From Ectobius pallidus (Eukaryota > Arthropoda > Insecta > Blattodea > Ectobiidae), in NCBI GenBank assembly GCA_964059195.1, contig CAXKWD010000005.1, positions 40,563,825 to 40,627,824 of the forward strand: a stretch of 64,000 nucleotides of DNA, in the 5' to 3' direction. Within the stretch, counting starts at the first letter, position 1. The number at the start of each line of letters is the position of its first letter. The position numbers and the translations under genes were made by a program. Shown piece by piece: positions 55,001 to 64,000 of this stretch. Under the pieces are notes generated by a model. The model made no database searches. It was not told the origin of the DNA and was given only the letters and a program-made list of their open reading frames with translations.

Positions 55001-57040
55001 ATAGGGTAAAAATTAGTAGCCTACCAATTTTTATTAAGACACGCGTCGTGAAGCAGGTGCTCTGGATGTATAATTGGATTCGATATGTGTTGCGATCAAA
55101 CGATTGAAGGATTCGGTATATTGTGCCATTATTCATTGTTTTAAATGGGATGTGGTATCCGTTGCAGCAATTTTGTCAACCAACAGTATGTGAGAAGTAA
55201 CCTACTGCCACCTGTTATCCACATTTTGATATTTTTTTTATTTGGTGCCTCTTGGAAACAAGGTTATCATATTGATACCGACATTGACATTAACATTTGA
55301 AAAGAGGATGGTGCGATGATAGATTCTGTAAGAAGTAGAAATAAAATGAGAAACGACAACTTCAAAAGAATTACAACAGACTATTATCGGTAGCTCTACC
55401 AGTGTGATCTAATATTTTAGTACTGAAAGCAAACTGTACCTTCCCCATTGTAAGTGAGCTTATCTATTTTTAATCTTGGTCTGGTAAATTCCAATGCATT
55501 GATATTACAAACTGAAACCAAATTCCTGAGAGGCTACCAGGGATTTCTGTCTGCTTTCCAGCAGAATAATTTACCATTGAAAATATTCATGTTCATACTT
55601 ATCATAATATTCTAAGAAATATTGAACTCATTAATACATTTATTATGCCTAACAATATCATTCCTTTTAAAATTTATGTTATTGTGGGTATTAATTGTAA
55701 TATTTAAATTAGCCTCAAGTTTAATATGGCAATTATTTACGTATTAAAGGGCCTAGTCATATTAAACCATTACTATTCTTATGTCCCGAAATAATTATCA
55801 TGTCAAGAAAAATTACCAAAGTAGAACACAAAACATGTGGTATTCGGCTAGATAATTCTATGCAAAAAATAATAATTCCGTTTTAAGATAAGCAAAGATC
55901 ATAATGCAATAAAAGTATGTTCTACCCGTAAAACGTCTATTTTCAATAAGAAGTTCTTTGTATTCTCGAAAGCAGCGAAGAGATCTCGGACTCACAGCAT
56001 GAAGCGAAATTATGACACAGTTTACCTGACTTTTCTGTCAGACTGGTATTATTCAAATTGGCCTATTTTGAATGTTTAAGCTAATTTATTGGTCAAGAGA
56101 AGTACAAAGGAATTTATTAAATAAAGAAATAAGTAACGACATCCCAAACTGGTAAGGGACCTTTGTTCCCTCAAACGCATTACATTATAATATGTTAATA
56201 TGTTAATGCAAGTTTTGAAGAAATAATATTGAGAAGTTTCTTCTATCTCTGTTCTTAATCTGTGAAAATCCACTCTCAGTCGTATTGTTATTGTGTTACT
56301 CAATTAGGTATGGTTTTCTTGAGATCTCAACGTAATTATATTTTAGAGAAGTTGTAATGAACTGTGACATTATTTCTTTAGCCTCGCAATGTGGAATTGC
56401 AAGCTTAAAGAGCACGACTTGTCTTCGAAAAAAAAAACCATAAATAACGAAATTTTGATACAAAAATAAGTCAATTATAAGAGTCTAGACGAAAGAAAGC
56501 TCTTGTACGACGTAAGGAGATTGCCGCAAGTCAATATTGTGGTCCGCTGAGCTCCATTAGGGATCAACAGTTGAGGAAGAAAATTAAAAGGAAAAATAAA
56601 GGACTGCTATTCTCTTAAGAGTGTATTTAAGGACTTTGTACAGTAATGTCGTATAGCGCAGAGAAACGCTACAAAATCATTAATTATAACATTTTCTTGG
56701 ATCTTTCAAGTTTTAATAAGAAATTACTAGCCTACATTTTATGTTGGACTATATCCCTATTAAAGAATACACGAAAAAGTTCTATACAGCGTTTAACTTC
56801 ATTGTCCGGTTTCTTTGTCAGAATAAATATTCTGATTAAAATCTTATTAGCCCACGTGAAAGACTTAACGCAAATCATGTTCCTCAATTTAATGTCATTT
56901 TCAACCCTTAATCATCAGCTATTTTTAATAGCTGGTAAAAGCGTTAGGCGTTGAAACCTCGCGACGACTTCTTCTTAACCGCGAAAAAGAGAAAAAGTGT
57001 AAAACTGCGAGTTATTTAATATCAGTAATTTACAGCGCAG
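52051..57040. other. No exon or named repeat recognised
   Basis: Probably receptor intron, since the TM6-TM7 exon should follow downstream. Very AT-rich. Around 53900-54900 are imperfect words such as AAATTTGAAACTTCAACATC and CTTCGGTGTTCCCTTAAAC that look like old repeat DNA, but I cannot place them. Confidence 0.5.
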
Positions 57041-57261
57041 AAGGGGATGCCTTGATATCCTAGCGCAGCGGGCCCGGGTTCGACTGTTGGCCGGGCAATT
57101 TTCCGAGATGGGGTTTTCCCGAGGTATTCTCTCACCTATGAGATGAATGTAGGGTTCCCGGATTTCGCCTTGCCGTCATTAACTTCAGTCAATAAGGCCC
57201 GGGGTTTAGCCACAAAAACATTACATTATGTTAGTAGTGACTGGGTTATAGCCCTGTGCTA

Positions 57262-57305
<44 letters not shown>

Positions 57306-57308
57306 TCT

Positions 57309-57379
<71 letters not shown>

Positions 57380-57730
57380 AGACTGCTTATATAATGCAAC
57401 AAGTGTTTATGTTTCTTATTTGTGATACGTTCTATACGTTTAGCCAATATATATTTATGTATTACCATTATATATTATTTGTTCCTCATAAGTCATAACG
57501 TAAGGAAAAATATCTATCACAAATTGTACCTGTACTTGACAAATGTTTGGCTAAACCCCCGGCCTTATCATCTTCATCCCATCCGCGGCTTTAGTGTGTA
57601 TCGTTATGTGTTCTTGTTGTCTTGGAGGTGGCCACGGCTTATCACTCAATCCATATCGACAGATTGCGGTCCTGTGAGACTCGGGTGGCATGGACCGCAT
57701 AAACGTCCCCACAATGGGAGAGGTTAAACT
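57040..57730 (+). mobile_element. tRNA-derived SINE, family C, copy 2, split by a microsatellite
   Basis: The head CCTTGATATCCTAGCGCAGC has GGGTTCGACTGTTGG as a B-box-like word, then GGGGTTTTCCCGAGGTATTC and CTCACCTATGAGATGAATG. After the (CT)n tract, TTCATCCCATCCGCGG and the end CTCGGGTGGCATGGACCGCA plus TAAAC follow. The same blocks occur at 39672-40095 without the tract, so the microsatellite grew or inserted inside this copy. Confidence 0.7.
57262..57375. repeat. (CT)n microsatellite
   Basis: About 110 bp of CT with two CCAT interruptions (57300-57315). It accounts for the Leu-Ser and Arg-Glu repeat frames on both strands. Confidence 0.97.
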
Positions 57731-57734
57731 GAGG

Positions 57735-58185
57735 GAAAAATCTGTTGTGAAAGTCGCATAACTTCCTCTGCCCAAATAAAAGTTAGCATCTTAGCATATA
57801 TAATAGGCCTAAGTATAATAAAAATAGAAATAATAAAAAAGACAGCTTAACGGTAATAGTCAGTATTCACATATTATCCTTGTACAGAAAGGGAAGATAC
57901 GATTATACGCTAATTATGCGATAAATGCATTATAGCATCTTCTTTAAATGTTGCAACTAAAAACGCAAACTAAAGACAAACTAAAAAAAAAGTTACTCAA
58001 CCGCTTATTGAGCTTTCCGCTGTAAAGAATAATTTCAGAAACTGATCGAATATTCCCCTCAGATATTTCTTTACTCTATGCTTGGCCAACAATACATTTT
58101 TCTCATTTAACATTATTATACCTGTAATATAGAATAAGAGGCCGTGAAAGAGCACGTATTCTTTTGTTCACCAGGCAAGACAAAG
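57735..58185. other. No recognised gene or repeat
   Basis: AT-rich sequence between a SINE and a tandem repeat; nothing supported. Confidence 0.45.
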
Positions 58186-58189
58186 TTTC

Positions 58190-58760
58190 TACAAACAATG
58201 GGTGAACAGTGGGTGGCTTATAACCACCCTTCAGAGATTATTTTTTTAAAGTTTCAAATCAAAGTTTCAAATAAAATAAGCACTCCATGTACAAAATTCA
58301 AAGGAAATTGTTCGAGCCGTTTTTGAGAAAATCGCATTTTTTTTTTAAATGTAAAGTCCCCTTTAATATAAGAGAAAGTTGTCGCCAATCTTCGTGTCAC
58401 AACCTCAAAAGGTACTTAACGCAAATAAAAAATTTGTTTTCGTACGATTTTCCATTAGAAGAGGCCGCATTGGAAAGAGCGCTATTCACAGTGGGTGATG
58501 TAGAGATTTTTTCGAAAAAAGTTTCAAATAAACGTTTTAGCTCTTAGCATAAGCAACTCATGTGCAAAATTGAAAGAAAATCTTTGAAGCCGTTTTCAAG
58601 AAAATCTCGAAAAACAACAATTTATTCATGTAAAGTCGCCTTAAAAATAAGAAAACTAGTCAACTTGTTGCCAGTCTACGGTTCACATCTTCAGAAGGTA
58701 CCTGACCCAAATACGAAATTTTGTTTCCATACGATTTTCCGTTAGACTGTTCACAGACAT
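58190..58760. repeat. Two-unit diverged tandem repeat (~295 bp each)
   Basis: Both units contain, in order: an 'AGTGGGTG' word, AAAGTTTCAAATAAA, ATGTRCAAAATT.AAAG, GCCGTTTT, GAAAATC, TGTAAAGTC and ACGATTTTCC.TTAGA. The word GAGCCGTTTTTGAGAAAATC is of a type common in invertebrate retroelement 3' regions. A CACACACAC stretch and GGGACCTCAAACCGTGTATT follow. Confidence 0.65.
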
Positions 58761-58764
58761 CCAC

Positions 58765-59550
58765 ACACACACAAAACACAGACATGTTTTCAAAAAATTG
58801 TATTTTTGGATTCATGGGACCTCAAACCGTGTATTTACGTTAAAAACTCAATTTCGAATTTGGGGTCGAAAACAATAGGCTACTTTCTCCACTTATAGTA
58901 GGTACCTATGGTACGGGCAGAGGAAGTAAAAACAGAGTTTACAGCAACTCAGCAAGGTGATTCGTGATTCACAGTATAGGCTAGCTGTATTTACTGTGCA
59001 ACTGCAAAGCAACCTCTCATTGTCACCTATTTATCCTGAATTGTACTGGACAAAATTCGTGCAGCAATTCAGGTATGTCACTTTCAAGCATTCTACATAG
59101 ACATGAAAGTTTAATATAGGCATTTATATACTCCATTTGCATTGTGGACATAGTGGGAATATAAAATACTTAAAATCTATACTATATTTTTCGATGTTCG
59201 GTAGGCTACCCCGAAGCATATTGATTGGCTCTCCAGGACAGGCAATGAGCGGCCGAACAGCTACAAAAAGACAAACGAATTAAACTTTTGAAAACGATCT
59301 CTGGGTCATTGCGTAGGTGTGAGGTATCAATCGAAAAGGTTTTTCGATCAGATTTGTCCAATTTGAATACCGTTGGGTTTTAGTAAGTAGCCTTCCTTTG
59401 GCCAAAATATTAAAATTAAAACGTTACATTTTCATGTCGAACAGAACGTTCCGTTTCAATCCCTCGAACCAAAGCCACATGGGCGATTCATTCAATGAAC
59501 AATCATAACAATGAAACAATTGATAATATCTAGCGATTAAGGCCAACTTC
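58765..59550. other. No recognised gene
   Basis: Mixed sequence without a supported frame or terminal repeat. Confidence 0.45.
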
Positions 59551-59554
59551 CGGA

Positions 59555-59860
59555 CCGCCGGCGTGGTCTTGTGGTTAGCGTCGCTGACTACAGATTCGTC
59601 GGCCTGGGTTCGTTCCCCGGTACCTCCTCGGATTTTTCTGAGGTAGGAAGGTCTGGTAGGGGTGCACTCAGCCTCGTGATTCAATTGAGGAGCTACTTGA
59701 TAGATAAGTAGTGGCTCCGGTCATGGAAACCATCATTAACGGCCGTGAGTGTCGGCGTGCTGACCACACGCCCCCAATCCTGCCGTCTGCCTATGGTAGA
59801 TGACGCAGCGGTCGGGTGATAGGCCTTGTCCCTTCTGGGATGTTAGCGCTACGGATTTAA
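59555..59860 (+). mobile_element. tRNA-derived SINE, family D
   Basis: The head CCGGCGTGGTCTTGTGGTTA (A-box-like TGGTCTTGTGG) is followed by CTGGGTTCGTTCCCCGG (B-box-like), then a GC-richer body (GGAAGGTCTGGTAGGGGTGC; GCTGACCACACGCCCCCAAT; GGGATGTTAGCGCTACGGA). It is sharply different in composition from its surroundings. Only one copy is in the window, so its ends are approximate. Confidence 0.75.
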
Positions 59861-59864
59861 TTAG

Positions 59865-61115
59865 TTAGGGTCTACTTCTAAGTTAAAATTAATGTTAAAC
59901 CTACACTAAACTTTAATTCAAATATTCCTTACTTATTTATGAGAGAGTATTAATATATTTGCTGACGGAATGTTTACAGTTTGAAGGTTTTCCACTATAA
60001 CCTATTTATGTGATTAGCTGATTATATTAACAGAAGTTGCACCCAAACGGGCATATTATAATCAGTTTTCTGTAGCACAGACTTTCAGTGGTCATGTGAT
60101 TAGTAGGGCAATGACCATAAAATAGTGAAAAAATGCAAAAGAAAAATGCATATATGACCTAAAAATAGTAAGGAAAAAGAGCAAAATTAACAACAAAAAT
60201 GACCAATAAATTATTCATTATTCATTATTATCTGTAATTAGTTTTTTTTACAAAAAATGAGTTGATTTTAGAGAAAAAATTTAATGGGTGACAGTGTGTT
60301 ACACTTAAAATCTCAAGTTATAACATTAACACTTTTATTTTGGTGCTAACGAGATAAGTAAATTAATACTACTTAGACACCCTTTGTGAAAATGTAAAAA
60401 TATAATTCTGAATTGGCATGCCCATCAAATTGCTCTTAGTAAATACTTCACTTAACTCTTATGCAAATTAATGAAACAGTGAAAGTCCTTCTGGTATACC
60501 TGAAAAGGAGTAACAATGGACATGCTCGGAAGAGTTCATTGTGCACATTTCTTTAAAATAGGGGTAGAAGGTTCTGCCTACAACACGTTTTCTTAGAAAT
60601 GTAGTCTCGTTCAAAACGCAGATTCCTAGTAAGTAGGGAAAGCATATTATTTTTAATATAATACAATTCCATATTTTCTTGGAAATGTAGTAGAGTTCGA
60701 AATGCACATCCATTCCAGTTATGCTTTAAGTCTGCGTTGTTTTCTGCGGACGTTATTTGCTTATACAGTCATAATAATCTAGCAATTAAAGCAGAAATAA
60801 CAATGAAAAATTCAAAATATAACGTAAAATGACACTTTATTTTTAAGTAAAACGTGCCGAAAATGACCTATAGGTCTAATTGCCCAAAAAATGGCTTATC
60901 TCTTAAAACTGACGAAAAATGCATGAATGAATTGCCCTTAATTCATGAGACACATTTGTTTATATTCGAGCTCTCTTTCAACCTTCATATAAAATATATG
61001 CAAAATCATGGAATGCCTTGCTCTATTGTTTAGAAACGACTGCATAAAGGTGAACCTAATTACTAGTATTCATAGATTATTCGATCCTATTGTCACTTTG
61101 TATGATTCACTTCAT
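59865..61115. other. No recognised gene
   Basis: AT-rich. Frames on the minus strand near 60468-60713 have no family resemblance. Confidence 0.45.
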
Positions 61116-61120
61116 GTCAA

Positions 61121-61121
<1 letters not shown>

Positions 61122-61188
<67 letters not shown>
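61122..61188. repeat. (ATT)n microsatellite
   Basis: About 22 ATT units, uninterrupted. Confidence 0.97.
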
Positions 61189-61214
61189 GTGTATTTGTAA
61201 CAGGAATTACAATA

Positions 61215-61333
61215 CTATAGTCTGCCAAGTTAGAAATAAACCTCCGCGACCTGTGCGGAATGTAGTTGAGCTTCCTGCAGGACTTACAGCTTCGTTCCGC
61301 GCAGATTTCTTTCTAACTTGTAGGACTATAATT
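61215..61333. mobile_element. Small MITE-like inverted repeat (~119 bp)
   Basis: TATAGTCTGCCAAGTTAGAA ATAAA at the left is matched by TTTCTTTCTAACTTG TAGGACTATA at the right (about 24 bp with few mismatches). The ends are flanked by TA. The inner part holds further GC-rich complementary words (CTGTGCGGAA / TTCCGCGCAG). Confidence 0.7.
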
Positions 61334-61339
61334 ATCACT

Positions 61340-62455
61340 ATTATAAACAATATCATTACTGTTATGTAATCTTACACTCAATCAGTTGGAATGATGGATC
61401 GATTACAAATTTATTTAGCGATGAGGTTTTACTGCCACTTAGGTCTGTGAACGACGCCGGTGTGCCGTAATATCGAACCCGACACTGGGCACAGAAAGGC
61501 AGGACAGGCCAACTAAACCACCCAGCGTCCCAATTAGAATGATGATCGACCAAGAATGTTATTTCATTGCGAAAATCCTCCACACTCTTTTTGTGTTAAA
61601 TTATCTTAATAGGCTTATTCTTTTTAAATCGAATTTTATAAGTATTACAGAATAGGCCTACTCTTACATCTAAGCGATATTATTAAAGTTTCTCGTACTT
61701 TTCAACTAAATTTTATTTCATTCAACGCTTCATCGCTGATTGTAAATTATTTTATTTCTACTTTTTTAATCGTAAACGTTGTTTAACATAACTCTCTCCG
61801 TTTAGGCCTATGTAAAGTTTATTTTACGGGCTGAGCTGTAATGCTAGCCCGTTAAGTGTAAAGAAAAAGGTGGTAGCCCGTTATGATAATTATTGATTAT
61901 ATCACCAGATGGCACTGTCATTCTCTTCCCTCTCGTACAAATATATATCCAATTCCTAAATATTTAACTACCGCAGGTACTATTATTCCTACTACTATTA
62001 TCATCGTGTACATATTAACTAGGCCAATTTGAAAATAAAAATGACAAATAACTGTTTCAGCATTGAAAATAAGGTTCATAAACTATGTGGTTTATTTTAT
62101 TACAAAACACAAACAAAAGCCAACGTAACAGTTTCGTTCAAAACATTGTCTATTTTCGACTGCATCGCCTTCCATTGAGCGACTGGAACTCCATAATTAT
62201 CGTTATTTGCCTTTTCAATGACTTCAAGACGGACATCCATTTCCTTATAAATAGGTCACGATTCATTCTCTCCCAGAAATATTTCTCCTATTTTCAACTG
62301 CTTTCATACAGTGATTTCTTTTCAACAAATGTGCCAACCAAAAGAGCCTGAATACAACACGAAATTACCTAAAAATATGTTTCAATTTCTATCTATGTAC
62401 AGTACAAGCGAAATGAAGTTATTTTACTTCAAATTTTATGATTCACAATAACATA
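61340..62455. other. No recognised gene
   Basis: AT-rich. The 88-codon frame at 62085-62351 shows no domain. Confidence 0.45.
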
Positions 62456-62459
62456 AAAG

Positions 62460-62588
62460 TCTTACAATGTTCGACCACTATAAAGAACTTAACATTCTCA
62501 CAAGAATAATAAATATCGCCACCGCTCGTTTTGTTAAGTTCGTGCTCACATGTTAAGTTCTTTATAACGTTCTTAACGTTGTAAATAA
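62460..62588. repeat. Imperfect inverted repeat with nested TTAAGTTC words
   Basis: ACAATGTTCGACCACTATAA AGAACTTAACATTCTCAC is matched by the complement of GTGCTCACATGTTAAGTTCT TTATAACGTTCTTAACGTTGT. A MITE-like hairpin of about 125 bp. No target duplication identified. Confidence 0.6.
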
Positions 62589-62589
62589 C

Positions 62590-63775
62590 TATTAACTATC
62601 CATGATTCCTCATAGGAAGTAAATTTAAATACATATCAATGCCCTTACCGCATCAGTTATTTCCTATGTATGTCATAATAAATTCAAGTTTTAAAATATC
62701 TTTTTATCTCATGCGAATAAAAAAAATATATTATTTCTAAATAACCTAAGCTGAATTCAGATGAAGCAAGAGAACCGAAACATGCATCTTAACAGTAGAC
62801 CTACTAAAGGAATGTGAGATTCTTATTTACAATAACAATAATTGCAGTAGTCATGAACATTAAAGTTTGTGAATGAGAAAACTTCAAAAATCGGAACAAA
62901 TTGTCTACTAAAGTGGCAAGGATAACCAGTGTCTGAAAAGATTTGTTTCATGTAGATTTTTATACGGGGACTGCAATGCTTTGTACACGCAAGAGAAAAG
63001 TAAAACTTACTAATCAATTATTGCAAAATAGCATAATATTTTTGTGGAGAAAAAGTTTATTCGCCCATGACTGTTTTCTGGCATAGCCTAGTGGCTGAAT
63101 TCTACTATGTGAATTAACATCTTAATATTTCTGTCTGTCAGCTATTAACAAGAAAATACATTGTTAATTGTTTGTAGGCCTACTAGTTGTGTTAATCTTA
63201 TTTCCTGTAACATTAAATAATTAGTCGCGAAAGTTTGCATGGTTTCCTTTCAACGCCATATTACTTTTGTAATAACATTTTAAAAAATACATTTGAGAAA
63301 TAATAATATGAACTATAAAATACTTTATTAACAAGCACAAGCAATGTGAAAAAAATAACAGAAGTGATTGTAAAACCTGATATTTTCATTCCGTATACTA
63401 TAAATCATCACTAACGAAGCCACTAGCCATGACCCTCAAACTCCAGCTGAAATTATACTCTCTCAGAATGACATTTTGGCACGTGTACAGTCTTTAAAAA
63501 CGCAGCGCGGATTTAAAAGAAGCACTCCCTGCAATACGGCATCTTACTGGATATCACAATGTGAAGTAAGAAAGTTATATTGACCAATACATAAGTAGAG
63601 GGAAATTTATAAAGGCCAAGTGTAACTGATCATATTTTTTAAAACATAAATTTCAATGGGTAATGCATGCCGATCAGCAGTTAGTTAATGGCAGGACAAC
63701 TTAAGGCGTCCATTGGTTCATCTAAACAAACTACCTACATGTAAACTCATTTATTATTTTACAAAGAATTAAACG
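62590..63775. other. No recognised gene
   Basis: AT-rich sequence; nothing supported. Confidence 0.45.
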
Positions 63776-63779
63776 AAAA

Positions 63780-63780
63780 A

Positions 63781-63848
<68 letters not shown>
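63780..63848. repeat. (ATT)n microsatellite
   Basis: About 23 ATT units, uninterrupted. Confidence 0.97.
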
Positions 63849-63849
<1 letters not shown>

Positions 63850-64000
63850 AAAACTTGAAATAGAGGTAAGTTTAGCATTCCACAGCATAATGTAAACAGT
63901 TTGAGCAAATCCACCATGGAAACTTATATGGTTTGAAAATGTGAAACGATCTGCTTGTTGGTATCAGAGTCATTACTCATTAGTGACATATTAAATCATA

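Noticed and set aside
57256..57498. Leu-Ser and Arg-Glu repeat frames
   Set aside because: Produced by the (CT)n microsatellite on either strand; the same holds for the (GA)n at 39574.

Overview
The window looks like nuclear DNA of an insect. It is AT-rich, intron-rich, has no operons and is crowded with eukaryotic transposons. The only host gene I can support is part of a class A biogenic-amine receptor of the insect 5-HT2 (serotonin) type. It is present as three + strand exons at 40548-40775, 49385-49688 and 51856-52050, covering TM3-TM4, ECL2-TM5-start of ICL3, and more of ICL3. Splice sites and phases agree. The exons for TM1-TM2 and for TM6-TM7 were not found, so most of the window is probably intron or flank of this gene. 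Repeat content and a very frequent TAGGCCTA octamer made me think of a cockroach or termite, but that is only an impression.

Layout. 1-2.7 kb: unrecognised sequence and a minus-strand LINE tail. 2.7-10 kb: a diverged large inverted repeat carrying two opposed fragments of one Cys-rich protein family. Its left arm holds a tandem duplication split by a truncated Penelope-like element. Its centre holds a 3.46-kb hAT transposon with a perfect 8-bp target duplication, itself invaded by two SINEs and a Helentron-like element. 11-16.4 kb: a nearly full-length but broken CR1-like LINE (ORF1 with PHD finger and esterase-like region, ORF2 with endonuclease and reverse transcriptase), interrupted by a TA-flanked MITE. 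16.9-20.5 kb: a retroelement C-terminal relic, a tRNA-like cassette and a 2.5-kb PIF/Harbinger-like element with a TTA duplication. 22.7-25.8 kb: two minus-strand LINE fragments. 28.7 kb: three exact 78-bp tandem copies. 30.7-32.6 kb: a fold-back element and a second hAT with a perfect 8-bp duplication. 34.1-35.8 kb: a degenerate tandem array and a second, inverted Helentron-like copy. 36.97-37.68 kb: a 2 x 176-bp palindrome built from tRNA-like cassettes, plus one more cassette.

40.5-52 kb: the receptor. Its 8.6-kb intron holds a complete-ended 1680-bp Tc1/mariner-like element whose inverted repeats are tandem arrays of 21-bp units, a Penelope-like relic with a SINE inserted (perfect 14-bp duplication), two LINE fragments and a mariner relic. 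52-64 kb: no exons seen, only SINEs, microsatellites, short inverted repeats and a two-unit tandem repeat.

Every transposon coding region I could read is broken by stops, frameshifts or insertions. No CRISPR, operon, viral gene or toxin gene was seen. Coordinates of exons, target duplications and terminal repeats were read base by base. Boundaries of diverged repeats are approximate.
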